From: Chitinophagales bacterium
GTDB taxonomy: Bacteria > Bacteroidota > Bacteroidia > Chitinophagales > BACL12
Assembly (NCBI GenBank): GCA_020636645.1
Contig: JACJXO010000001.1
Location: forward strand, 186,001 to 250,000
DNA length: 64,000 bases
Direction of reading: 5' to 3'
Within the stretch, counting starts at the first letter, position 1. Each line of letters begins with the position of its first letter. The notes beneath the pieces were generated by a model. The model saw only the letters and a program-made list of their open reading frames with translations, was not told the origin of the DNA and made no database searches. Positions 42,950 through 51,185 of this stretch are shown in pieces. A program made the position numbers and the translations under genes.

Positions 42950-43096
42950 CAGCTGCAAAAGCAGCTGGTGTATATGTGAATTACTGTCCAATCCTGGATT
43001 GGTAATCAATTGATTATCAAATAGTTAATGTATTGCTTGCTCGGTAAATTCGAGTGAGCTATCCCCGTTTTCTTCCTTGTTCTCCCTTTAAAAGGG
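42950..43096. repeat. Cluster of four inverted repeats
   Basis: Four perfect dyads: CAGCTGC-AAAA-GCAGCTG (42950-42967), CCAATC-CTG-GATTGG (42988-43002), the uninterrupted palindrome TAATCAATTGATTA (43003-43016) and CCCTTT-A-AAAGGG (43084-43096). The first may end the small peptide transcript. The others could be operators or RNA structure ahead of the gene at 43169. No T run follows any of them. Confidence 0.65.
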
Positions 43097-43168
43097 TCAG
43101 AATTTAGCCCCCATAACGGGACTACCATGCATCATGCAACACACACCCAAACGAAAAAACAAGTAGAT

Positions 43169-43552
43169 ATGCTTAACCCGCTCAAGTCTACTCTGCGCAC
43201 CAGCTTCCCCGAAAAAGATGGGTGGAAGCTGTATAATCGGTACAACTGGTCCTCCAGGGTTCATGACTACGTACTGCAGAAGGAAAGTGGCGACTCCACC
43301 CTTCGCATTGTGGTAGAAATAAACTTTGGAGACCAGGTGCTTACCGATGATTTCAACAAATTTGCCGCCCTGTCACGCAGGCTGGAATCAGGAAAGTTCA
43401 AGGTGATCAGAACGGTCATGGTCATTCAGGAAAACAGCCGGATAGAAGGCCAGCCATTTGAAGGACTCGAGATCATGAATATGGCCCAGCTTATCCAGAA
43501 CGGTGTCATGGGGCTCAAACAGACTTTATCTAACTCAAAACTGGTAGCCTGA
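43169..43552 (+). CDS. Unknown 127-residue cytoplasmic protein
   Basis: No signal peptide or membrane segment. The fold looks alpha/beta: WKLYNRYNW, a strand pair STLRIVVEINFGDQVL, a helix FNKFAALSRRLESG, a strand VIRTVMVIQE, and a C-terminal helix with LIQNGVMGLKQTL. I do not recognise a family. I use the ATG at 43169 because the preceding in-frame residues from 43127 are His/Thr-rich and look untranslated. It lies just after the inverted-repeat cluster and converges on ribBA with seven bases between. Confidence 0.6.
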   Translation: MLNPLKSTLRTSFPEKDGWKLYNRYNWSSRVHDYVLQKESGDSTLRIVVEINFGDQVLTDDFNKFAALSRRLESGKFKVIRTVMVIQENSRIEGQPFEGLEIMNMAQLIQNGVMGLKQTLSNSKLVA

Positions 43553-43559
43553 ACAGAGA

Positions 43560-44771
43560 TCACCTGAGGATATCGTGACCCATTTTATCCCGTTTGGTCA
43601 GCAGATATCTTTCGTTATGCGGGTTTGGTACCATTTCGATCTTTACATTCTCTACGATCTCCAGACCATATCCTTTTAGTGCCACCCGCTTTTTAGGATT
43701 ATTGGTGATCAACCTGAGGCGTTCAATGCCCAGGTCTCTCAAAATCTGTGCTCCTACGCCATAGTCCCGCTGATCCATCGGCAGCCCGAGATCCAGATTA
43801 GCCTCTACCGTATCACGACCATCCTCCTGCAGCCTGTAGGCTTTCAGTTTATTCAGGAGCCCGATTCCGCGGCCTTCCTGCTGCATATATAAAAGTACCC
43901 CACTGCCATTGCGGTCTATCATTTCCATGGCCGCATGCAGTTGTTCGCCGCAATCACAGCGAAGAGACCCCAGCACATCGCCGGTGGCACAGCTGGAGTG
44001 CACCCTGACCAGCACCGGATCTCCATTGCTAACATCGCCTTTTACCAGGGCCATGTGTACTTCTCCGGTTGTGAGCTGGGTATAGGCGTGCAGTTTGAAA
44101 TGACCATATTTTGTTGGCAGATCAACCACTTCTTCTTTTCTGATCAGGGTTTCGGTGCGCAGGCGATAGGCAACCAGGTCTTTTATAGAAATGATCCGGA
44201 GATCGAACTTCTCTGCCACCTTGACCAGGTCAGGCAGACGAGCCATGGTGCCATCTTCATTCATGATCTCCACCAGTACACCTGCCGGCTCAAATCCTGC
44301 AAGTCTGCTCAGGTCTATGGTAGCCTCTGTATGACCTGTGCGGCGCAGCACTCCGCCACGCTTGGCACGCAGGGGGAAAATATGTCCGGGCCGGGCAAAA
44401 TCTTCTGCCTTCATAGCAGGATCGATCAATGCCTGGATGGTCAGTGCCCTGTCATTGGCAGAAATACCTGTTGTGCATCCATGTCCGTTCAGATCAATGG
44501 ATACCGTGAACTGCGTTTCATGCAGGGCTGTATTCTTATTGACCATCAGATCCAGACCCAGCTCATCGCAGCGGTCTTCGATCAGGGGGGCGCAAATCAG
44601 ACCCCGGCCATGAGTGGCCATGAAATTGATGATCTCAGGAGTTACATTTCTGGCTGCAGTAATAAAGTCGCCCTCATTTTCCCTGTCCTGATCATCTACT
44701 ACGATGACCAGTTTGCCATTTCTGATATCTTCAATGGCCTCTTCTATGGTATGCAGTTTGAATTCACTCAT
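43560..44771 (-). CDS. ribBA: RibBA: 3,4-dihydroxy-2-butanone-4-phosphate synthase / GTP cyclohydrolase II
   Basis: A 403-residue bifunctional riboflavin enzyme. Residues 1-200 are RibB (DDQDRENEGDF, MATHGRGLICAPL, GHTEATIDLSRLAG), which makes the four-carbon unit from ribulose 5-phosphate. Residues about 206-403 are RibA, which opens GTP; its zinc cysteines lie in HSSCATGDVLGSLRCDCGE, and the catalytic stretch is QQEGRGIGL. The ATG at 44771 overlaps the upstream glycosyltransferase stop (ATGA), so no FMN riboswitch leader can precede it. A longer frame would run into that gene. Confidence 0.95.
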   Translation of the reverse strand: MSEFKLHTIEEAIEDIRNGKLVIVVDDQDRENEGDFITAARNVTPEIINFMATHGRGLICAPLIEDRCDELGLDLMVNKNTALHETQFTVSIDLNGHGCTTGISANDRALTIQALIDPAMKAEDFARPGHIFPLRAKRGGVLRRTGHTEATIDLSRLAGFEPAGVLVEIMNEDGTMARLPDLVKVAEKFDLRIISIKDLVAYRLRTETLIRKEEVVDLPTKYGHFKLHAYTQLTTGEVHMALVKGDVSNGDPVLVRVHSSCATGDVLGSLRCDCGEQLHAAMEMIDRNGSGVLLYMQQEGRGIGLLNKLKAYRLQEDGRDTVEANLDLGLPMDQRDYGVGAQILRDLGIERLRLITNNPKKRVALKGYGLEIVENVKIEMVPNPHNERYLLTKRDKMGHDILR

Positions 44772-45958
44772 TGTTTTGTATTTACATTCCTGGCAGTTGG
44801 GTTCCAGGCGCTGGTTCTGATGCCCTTCATATATTTCCAGAGTCCTGCCAGCAGGGCCAGGTTCATCAGGAAAAAGTAAGACAGCAATCGCAATACAAAG
44901 GTATGCAACTTCCACCTGCTCAGCAGCGCATCCAGCAGTGGCGTGAACCACCCGGCCACCTGCAGCCAGAACACCAGGCACCAGAATAAGTTTGTATGCA
45001 GGAGAAATGCGCTGGTAAGCAGGGTGATCAGCAGCCAGAATGGACCAAACCATCGCAATACCTTATGCGATAAGAAAGAGAATCCGGCAGGCTTCCAGAA
45101 TGGCCAGAGCATTTTATAGAACACCCCGAGGTTCTGGTAGTTTCCTGCAGATATCCGGATCTTTCTTTTGAATTCTTCCCTCCAGCTGTTGGAAACGTCT
45201 TCATATGCTATGGCCTGAAGGTCACATTTTGCAGCATATCCGGCTTCTATTACCCGCAAGGTGATATAGAAATCTTCCATCAGAAAATTGGCAGGAATGG
45301 GGTCAAAAAGCTCCTTTCTGATGGCATAACATGCGCCAAAGGCTCCCATCATGGTACCCCATAATCTTCCCTCCCGGTATTTGATCAGGTTCTCTCGCCT
45401 GATGTAGGCTTCCTCCTGGTGCGAAATGCCATCTTTCTGCATACCGGTATTGACAATATTGGCACTAACGAGGCCGGTATCTGCATGTTGGAGAGCAGTT
45501 ACCAGTTTCCTGATCATTCCCGGTTCAAAAAAAATATTGGCATCGGTAGGAATAAAAATGCTGCCGTTTGCCAGCGGGCTGATCTGGTTGATGATACCTG
45601 ACTTACCGGTTCTTCCCCCAAAATTTCTGAAGATGATCCGGTGTCCTTTGCTGATAAATTCTTCTATGATCTCATTTGTCCTATCGGTACTGCCATCACT
45701 TCCTACTACGAGCTCCAGCTTATCTGCCTGATAATCACTTGAAAAAATGCTTTCCAGTTTTGCTCTGATGACCTTCTCTTCGTTGTAAACTGCCAGTAAA
45801 ACTGATACAACAGGCCAGCTGCCCGGTTCTTCCATCTTTTCATCCGGCAAGGAGCTGCTGAGCACCTTCAGTAATAAGGGGTACAGAATGTAACTGTGAA
45901 CCAGTGCCAGGGCAGCAACAGCAAAACAAATAACAGCAACGGTCAGGCCAGGTTCCAT
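44768..45958 (-). CDS. GT2-family membrane glycosyltransferase
   Basis: A 396-residue processive-type glycosyltransferase. One helix (about 7-25) precedes the GT-A domain, with VSVLLAVYNEEKVI, the DxD-like PTDAN, a MEDFYITLRV acceptor Asp region and a QxxRW-like region. Four C-terminal helices follow (about 290-385). Such enzymes build beta-linked polysaccharide while passing it through the membrane. Donor unknown. It is translationally coupled to ribBA and overlaps the GT4 gene before it by 16 bases. Confidence 0.86.
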   Translation of the reverse strand: MEPGLTVAVICFAVAALALVHSYILYPLLLKVLSSSLPDEKMEEPGSWPVVSVLLAVYNEEKVIRAKLESIFSSDYQADKLELVVGSDGSTDRTNEIIEEFISKGHRIIFRNFGGRTGKSGIINQISPLANGSIFIPTDANIFFEPGMIRKLVTALQHADTGLVSANIVNTGMQKDGISHQEEAYIRRENLIKYREGRLWGTMMGAFGACYAIRKELFDPIPANFLMEDFYITLRVIEAGYAAKCDLQAIAYEDVSNSWREEFKRKIRISAGNYQNLGVFYKMLWPFWKPAGFSFLSHKVLRWFGPFWLLITLLTSAFLLHTNLFWCLVFWLQVAGWFTPLLDALLSRWKLHTFVLRLLSYFFLMNLALLAGLWKYMKGIRTSAWNPTARNVNTKQ

Positions 45959-47139
45959 TGACGAAGAATCGTTTTAAGCTGGCCCTGAACGGCCTCGTTA
46001 GATAAACTATGTCTTACAAGCTGGCTTGCACGGCCGGCCATTTCTGCAGGAACAGGCCAGTCAGTTATCCAACCGGCTAGCCTTCGGGCCATTTTACCGG
46101 TATCCTGTTCTACGATCACAAATTCTTCCAGGCCGGAAGGCAAGCCTTCCATTCCAACGGGAGTGGTAACCAGGGGTTTGCCTGTTGCAAGTGCCTCAAC
46201 GATCTTGATCTTTAAGCCGCTGCCGGCCCACAGTGGTACGATACAAATAGCATGGTCGTGTACAAAGCGGGATGCATCTTCTATTTCTCCCAGATAGGAA
46301 ACACCGTCGGGCAGTTCTTCTTCAAATCTGACCGGAGCATGCCTGCCGGCCACATACAGCTTTGCATCAGGATGCGTTTCCAGCACAACCGGCCATGCTT
46401 CCTGCAAAAAGCGCCGCAGTCCCTGTATGTTGGGCATCCAGTCAAGTGCACCAATGAAATAGATATCAGGACGTGTTGGCGGAGGGCCGGGTTCCGGAAA
46501 ATCAAATCCCGTTGGCAGGTATGCTATCTTTTCCTTTGGAGAATACTGTCTGTAGGCAGATACATCACTAACGGAAATAGACAGAATGAAATCTACCTGA
46601 TCCTGCAGATGCCGCTCAGCTTCCAGCAATCTATCAGCCTGTATCCGGAGATACCATTTTTTCCAAATGCCTGCTTCCTGCATGGCAAGCCGCTTCCAGA
46701 TGTTCCCTTCTATATTATGGCTTCTGTATATTATGCGGGCACTGCTTTTCAGCCTGATCACTGACAGATAATTCAGCATGAACAATCCTTCCAGTTGCAC
46801 CACATCATAGTTTCGCTCCTGTAATAAGACGGCAAGTGCTTGTCTAAAAGCAGGTTGGTCAAACCGCTGCATATGATAAGACCACTTCCCCAGCAGGTTG
46901 AGCAGGCCACTCCATTTGCCCGGGCTGGTATCTGCATACACTTCTGTAAAGCGAACCATGTTATATGTAGCTTGTTCCGGCTGGTCGGCAATACGGTAGG
47001 GATGCTTGGGGGTGATCATGCACAGCATATCAACCTGCCAGCCGAGCATCAGGTATTGATCCATCATATTGCGAAGGGCGATGGCCTCCCCGTCGCGGGA
47101 GGGGAAGGGACTCTTCTTGGTGACCAGCAGGATACGCAT
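45943..47139 (-). CDS. GT4-family glycosyltransferase
   Basis: A 398-residue GT-B enzyme starting RILLVTKKSPFPSRDGEAIA, with the C-terminal donor-site region PLWAGSGLKIKIVEALATGKP and the E in GMEGL. It resembles the other GT4 enzymes in the window but not closely. The ATG at 47139 begins the first strand; the extra upstream codons are not needed. TACCTTTG lies 9 bases before the ATG. It forms an operon with the GT2 gene and ribBA, an odd mix of glycan and vitamin genes. Confidence 0.88.
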   Translation of the reverse strand: MRILLVTKKSPFPSRDGEAIALRNMMDQYLMLGWQVDMLCMITPKHPYRIADQPEQATYNMVRFTEVYADTSPGKWSGLLNLLGKWSYHMQRFDQPAFRQALAVLLQERNYDVVQLEGLFMLNYLSVIRLKSSARIIYRSHNIEGNIWKRLAMQEAGIWKKWYLRIQADRLLEAERHLQDQVDFILSISVSDVSAYRQYSPKEKIAYLPTGFDFPEPGPPPTRPDIYFIGALDWMPNIQGLRRFLQEAWPVVLETHPDAKLYVAGRHAPVRFEEELPDGVSYLGEIEDASRFVHDHAICIVPLWAGSGLKIKIVEALATGKPLVTTPVGMEGLPSGLEEFVIVEQDTGKMARRLAGWITDWPVPAEMAGRASQLVRHSLSNEAVQGQLKTILRQWNLA

Positions 47140-47148
47140 AGCGCAACG

Positions 47149-47191
47149 CAAAGGTAATACTTCACGCCATAGGCGGTTTTGCGTATTTTTG
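47149..47191. promoter_or_regulatory. Divergent -7 elements between two glycosyltransferase genes
   Basis: TACCTTTG (minus, 47149-47156) serves the GT4 gene and TATTTTTG (plus, 47184-47191) the GT2 gene. They lie 9 and 8 bases from their start codons, so leaders would be only a few bases long. Confidence 0.5.
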
Positions 47192-47199
47192 GGCACCTC

Positions 47200-47940
47200 A
47201 TGCTGCTGAATAAAAAGATCGTGGTCGTGTTGCCTGCATACAATGCGGCGTTAACCCTGGAGCAAACCTACCGGGAAATTCCGTTTGACATTGTAGATGA
47301 CGTGGTACTGGTGGATGATGCAAGCCGTGATGATACTGCTGATGTAGGCCGGAAGCTGGGCATCAGACATGTAATCGTTCATGAGCAGAACAAAGGCTAT
47401 GGTGGCAACCAGAAAAGCTGTTATAACAAAGCACTGGAGCTGGGCGCAGATATTGTGATCATGCTGCACCCTGACTACCAGTACACGCCTAAACTGATCA
47501 CTGCCATGGCCAGTATCATAGCTCATGACCTGTATCCGGTGGTGCTTGGTTCAAGGATACTGGGCAAGGGTGCACTGCGAGGTGGTATGCCGTTGTACAA
47601 ATACGTTTTCAACCGCATGCTGACCTTCACCCAGAATGTGCTGATGAATCAGAAGTTATCTGAATACCATACCGGATACCGTGCATTTTCAGCAGAGGTG
47701 ATCAGGGCCATCAGAATAGATGCCAACTCAGATGACTTTGTATTTGATAACCAGATGCTGGCGCAGATTCTCTATAAAGGTTATGAGATCGGGGAAGTGA
47801 CCTGTCCGACCAAATATTTTGACGAAGCATCTTCCATCAACTTCCGCAGAAGTACGAAATATGGTTTTGGTGTGCTGGGTACGGCGATGGCATACAGGCT
47901 GAACCGATGGGGATGGATTCGATCGGCTATTTTTTCCTGA
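47200..47940 (+). CDS. GT2-family glycosyltransferase (DPM/DPG synthase-like)
   Basis: A 246-residue soluble GT-A enzyme. Landmarks are VVVLPAYNAALTLE, VLVDDASRDDT, EQNKGYGGNQK, the metal-binding LHPDYQY (DxD type) and EYHTGYRAFS. It lacks the C-terminal membrane helices of many relatives. Such proteins transfer a sugar to polyprenol phosphate or a glycan. The ATG at 47200 is preferred over an in-frame TTG at 47179. Its end overlaps the converging PAP2 gene by 14 bases. Confidence 0.87.
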   Translation: MLLNKKIVVVLPAYNAALTLEQTYREIPFDIVDDVVLVDDASRDDTADVGRKLGIRHVIVHEQNKGYGGNQKSCYNKALELGADIVIMLHPDYQYTPKLITAMASIIAHDLYPVVLGSRILGKGALRGGMPLYKYVFNRMLTFTQNVLMNQKLSEYHTGYRAFSAEVIRAIRIDANSDDFVFDNQMLAQILYKGYEIGEVTCPTKYFDEASSINFRRSTKYGFGVLGTAMAYRLNRWGWIRSAIFS

Positions 47941-48586
47941 TCAGTGATAGCAGATTCTGATCCCATAAGGAGGTCCACATCCATTTCTGATGCAGGAGGA
48001 TACCTGTGAGCAAATAAGCGGTCATGGTTCCCAGCAAAGCGCCAAACAGCACGTCTTCCATGAAATGTTGCAGCAGATAGATCCTGGAAATTCCCACCAG
48101 TGCAGCGATCAGAAAGAACAACCATTGCAAGACCGGCCTGCCACTCAGCACAGCCAGTACTCCGTAGATGCAAAAAGCAGCTGTGGTATGCCCTGAAGGA
48201 AAACTGAAATGAGCATATAGCTGTACCCCCGGCACCAGGTGCAGATCCATTCCTGACAATACCAGTGAAGGTCGGTCATGTGCAAAAAAATGCTTGAGCC
48301 ACTGAGCTGCCAGGCTACTTACAAGCAATGCAGCAGCAGCAAGAAAAGCGGTTCGGAACCGGATGAACAACAACAGAAAGATAAGTATGGACATGGTGAT
48401 GCCATCGCCCATCCAGGTCATAGCCCTCCAGAACACATCGCCGGCAATGCTGTGCCTGCCATTTATCCATAAGGAAATAGCGGTATTATCAACCTGCCAG
48501 ATCCAGCACAGACCCAGCAACAGAAATACCAGAACAGGCATCCAGAACCACTTGCTGTGTCTTATGAGATATATTATCTGCGCCAT
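47927..48586 (-). CDS. PAP2-family membrane phosphatase
   Basis: A 219-residue membrane protein with six helices and the three PAP2 motifs: KHFFAHDRP, PSGHT, and SRIYLLQHFMEDVLFG. It removes phosphate from a lipid phosphate or diphosphate on the outer face of the inner membrane, for example undecaprenyl diphosphate or lipid A. It follows the LptF/LptG permease in one operon with overlapping ends. The ATG at 48586 is used; a GTG at 48607 is possible. Confidence 0.9.
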   Translation of the reverse strand: MAQIIYLIRHSKWFWMPVLVFLLLGLCWIWQVDNTAISLWINGRHSIAGDVFWRAMTWMGDGITMSILIFLLLFIRFRTAFLAAAALLVSSLAAQWLKHFFAHDRPSLVLSGMDLHLVPGVQLYAHFSFPSGHTTAAFCIYGVLAVLSGRPVLQWLFFLIAALVGISRIYLLQHFMEDVLFGALLGTMTAYLLTGILLHQKWMWTSLWDQNLLSLIRKK

Positions 48587-50013
48587 AATCTGCTGATCCG
48601 GTCCCACTGTAACAGATACCAGTCACGGTTAAATACCGGTGAGTCGTTCTTGGCCTTCTGCGTCAGGAGTATGCTGAATGGAAAAAGTATCAGTATGCCT
48701 ATCCACATGCCGAACAAGGGTGTTACCAGACCCTGATCTGCCCGCTTCTCGCCGGTAATGGTCAGCACATAATATATAATGAATATCAATATACTAAAGA
48801 TCACCGGCAAACCGAACCCACCCTTCCTGATGATGGCTCCAAGTGGGGCACCAATGAACAGAAAGACCAGGCAGGCAATGGATAAAGTGAACTTTCTGTG
48901 CCATTCGATCCTGTGTTCTGCAATCTTATTACTTGTGAAATGCAATGATTCTTCAACCTGACGGTTGAAATTGGAAATATTGCGCACCGTGCTTAATGCC
49001 CGTTGCACGATGACCTGTCTGTCTTCCGGCGGTGCCAGGTAAGCTACAGAACCTGCCTTTTGCTGCTCTTCACTCAGGTGCAGCAGTGACATATCTGCCA
49101 GTATCAAAGTATCTCTGTTGAACAAATAGTAGGCTCCAATGACAGGCTTCAGAGAATGGTTCTTTTCATCAGCCTGCATCTGCAGGGTATCAATTGCTTT
49201 AGAAAGCTGAGACACATTCATCATTTTGTAATGATCACGGTACAGATCTTCACTCGATTCCTGCATTTGAAAACCACTTAGGTCAAGGGCTTTCTCCCAC
49301 TCGCCAAACTCCATCCTGACATGCTCATAGCTTGGCTTGTTGCGCACTTCAGGTTTTAGTTCTTCATATTGTTTGCCGTGATACAGCTTAAGTGTAAGGT
49401 TACGCTTGTCTGCACTTGGAAGCATCTGTCCGCTTTCGGCAATAAGTACATTTCCCTGATTGGTGTTCTGCCCTTCCTCATAAATGGTGATATCTGAAAT
49501 ACTGATATTGTCTTCTGCTTTCCCTCCAATCAGGATGGAATAATTCTCGATCTCATTGTAGTATTCATTAGGCTTGATATTCAAAGCCGGTTTTTGCCGG
49601 GTGATGTCTATAAGAGTGGTCCAGAATTTCAGCGAGGCGGTTGGCAGGACATAGTTGCTGAACAAAAAAGCTCCGGCAGTTATGATCAGACCTGCCACGA
49701 TGGTGGATCGCATGAAGCGGAACATGGAAATACCTGCAGATTTCATGGCTGCCAGTTCAAAACGTTCACCCAGATTGCCATACAACATGATGGAAGACAG
49801 CAGGGTGGCCAGTGGAAGAGCCAGGGGAATCATATTGGCTGATGCATACAACAACAGCTTTCCTATGACCCACCATTCAAGTCCTTTACCGACCAGATCT
49901 TCTATATATTTCCACAGGAACTGGATCAGCAGGATGAGCAGTGCAATAAAAAACGTCACTACAAAAGGCCCGATGAACGAACGAAGGATATATTTGTCTA
50001 TGATCTTTAACAT
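48574..50013 (-). CDS. LptF/LptG-family permease
   Basis: A 479-residue permease of the LPS transport complex. Three N-terminal helices (about 16-36, 60-80, 100-122) and three C-terminal helices (about 395-470) flank a large periplasmic beta domain, as in LptF and LptG. The start KIIDKYILRSFIGPF is typical of Bacteroidota members. With LptB it pulls lipopolysaccharide out of the inner membrane. Whether it plays the LptF or LptG part cannot be told. The ATG at 50013 is 21 bases from the divergent gene at 50035. Confidence 0.93.
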   Translation of the reverse strand: MLKIIDKYILRSFIGPFVVTFFIALLILLIQFLWKYIEDLVGKGLEWWVIGKLLLYASANMIPLALPLATLLSSIMLYGNLGERFELAAMKSAGISMFRFMRSTIVAGLIITAGAFLFSNYVLPTASLKFWTTLIDITRQKPALNIKPNEYYNEIENYSILIGGKAEDNISISDITIYEEGQNTNQGNVLIAESGQMLPSADKRNLTLKLYHGKQYEELKPEVRNKPSYEHVRMEFGEWEKALDLSGFQMQESSEDLYRDHYKMMNVSQLSKAIDTLQMQADEKNHSLKPVIGAYYLFNRDTLILADMSLLHLSEEQQKAGSVAYLAPPEDRQVIVQRALSTVRNISNFNRQVEESLHFTSNKIAEHRIEWHRKFTLSIACLVFLFIGAPLGAIIRKGGFGLPVIFSILIFIIYYVLTITGEKRADQGLVTPLFGMWIGILILFPFSILLTQKAKNDSPVFNRDWYLLQWDRISRLWRR

Positions 50014-50025
50014 GAGGTCCGGACC
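49989..50025 (+). promoter_or_regulatory. -7 element inside lptF/G and a palindrome between divergent starts
   Basis: TATATTTG (49989-49996) lies within the first codons of the permease gene and points at the gene starting at 50035. The perfect palindrome GGTCCGGACC (50016-50025) sits exactly between the two start codons. Confidence 0.5.
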
Positions 50026-50034
50026 AACTTGCTG

Positions 50035-50574
50035 ATGGTATTCACTTCTGAAGAAATAGCCCTGCTGAATGACCGGCAGATCTTTCTCCAAAAACGCAGT
50101 TTACTGGAGAAAATTGGTGCGGTTTTCGCCCGGACCGAACAGTTGCTCAAAGATACAGCAATCGGCAGCCAATTTGCATTTCCGGCAAACTGCCACCTGG
50201 CCAGCGGAAAGACCAGCAGAGGTGAGAACCTGCTCGGGTATCCGTGGATGGTACATGATTATCCCCGCCTGATCAACCGTGATGAGATCTTTCTTTTCCG
50301 CACCCAGTGCTGGTTCGGGCATGGTTTTTCCTGTTCCTGGATACTGACAGGCAGGCATGCAGGATTGTTGGCGGGAAAACCGTTGAAGGCAAACTGGACC
50401 ATGGCAACAGATGAACACATTTGGGACCAGTCGATCCAGATCATTGCAGATCAATTTCCGGAAACTCTCTGCCCGGCTGTTCGTCTGACCATGCCATTAG
50501 GTAATGACCCCAAGGGGTTGGAAGAGCGAACCAGTATCATTTTCAGAGAAACACTTGACTTGTTGGGCGCCTGA
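50035..50574 (+). CDS. Unknown 179-residue protein
   Basis: A soluble protein without signal or membrane segment. The N-terminal third is helical (VFTSEEIALLNDRQIFLQKRS, then LEKIGAVFARTEQLLKD). The middle has aromatic and Cys/His stretches (WFGHGFSCSW, HDYPRLINRDEIFLFRTQ) and the C-terminus RTSIIFRETLDLL. I do not recognise a family. It is divergent from the LPS permease and converges directly on the START-like gene with no base between stops. Confidence 0.6.
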   Translation: MVFTSEEIALLNDRQIFLQKRSLLEKIGAVFARTEQLLKDTAIGSQFAFPANCHLASGKTSRGENLLGYPWMVHDYPRLINRDEIFLFRTQCWFGHGFSCSWILTGRHAGLLAGKPLKANWTMATDEHIWDQSIQIIADQFPETLCPAVRLTMPLGNDPKGLEERTSIIFRETLDLLGA

Positions 50575-50958
50575 TCAGGCAGCACCGATGCGTTTGATCA
50601 GATTCTTGATCTGAGAATCCCACAGAGCTTTCTGGCTGTCAACCTCATTGGGTTCAGCAAAATCTGTGATATAGAGAATAGTATCTCCGGTGATCTCTCC
50701 CTGTTCTATGCGAAACTCAAAGAATTCATCGTCATCATAATAGTCCCAGCGGAAGCGAATGCTGTCATCGTCGTCTGTAGTGAGCAGTTCTGCCTCTTCT
50801 TCCACCCCGTTCCAGGTAAAGAAGTAGGTGTTACCCTCATTATCAACGTTATCAGCAAACCACTGTGATAGTCCAGTTGGCGTGATCAGAAAATTGTGGA
50901 GTACACTGGGCGAGGAGCGGACGATGTATTCCAGTTCGTATTTAACCGTTTTTCCCAT
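50575..50958 (-). CDS. START-like (SRPBCC) domain protein
   Basis: A 127-residue helix-grip protein of the AHSA1/START-like group found across Bacteroidota. It opens GKTVKYELEYIVRSSPSVLHNFL, then TPTGLSQWFADNV, an acidic middle (TTDDDDSIRFRWDYYDDDEFFEF), and a long C-terminal helix (ALWDSQIKNLIKRIG). Ligand unknown. I use the ATG at 50958. TATACTTG (50974-50981) is a near-match -7 element. Confidence 0.78.
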   Translation of the reverse strand: MGKTVKYELEYIVRSSPSVLHNFLITPTGLSQWFADNVDNEGNTYFFTWNGVEEEAELLTTDDDDSIRFRWDYYDDDEFFEFRIEQGEITGDTILYITDFAEPNEVDSQKALWDSQIKNLIKRIGAA

Positions 50959-51138
50959 GTAGATGTCAGGTTGCAAGTATAACAGTTTTTCAATGCAAAC
51001 AAAATTTTTGACCTTTTTTTTAAAGTCTTGTCTTACAATGGAGCCAAAACCCGAAATATCGGTGACAAAAGTGGCTTACCGGCTTGTTCAATGGCAATAA
51101 CCAAATAGCCTCAGGAGCAGAATACGACCCTCATTTTG

Positions 51139-51146
51139 TACCTTTG
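51139..51146 (+). promoter_or_regulatory. -7 element TACCTTTG for gap-ffh
   Basis: The plus strand reads TTTTG then TACCTTTGCA, an exact TAnnTTTG match 39 bases before the GAPDH ATG. Confidence 0.6.
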
Positions 51147-51185
51147 CAGTCCGATTTCTCGACCAAAAAATTCAATTTCAAGCGT

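Noticed and set aside
44772..44800. FMN riboswitch before ribBA
   Set aside because: ribBA starts inside the stop of the upstream gene, leaving no leader for a riboswitch.
43560..45053. 497-codon extended RibBA
   Set aside because: The extension lies inside the upstream glycosyltransferase gene in another frame; the RibB family begins near the ATG at 44771.
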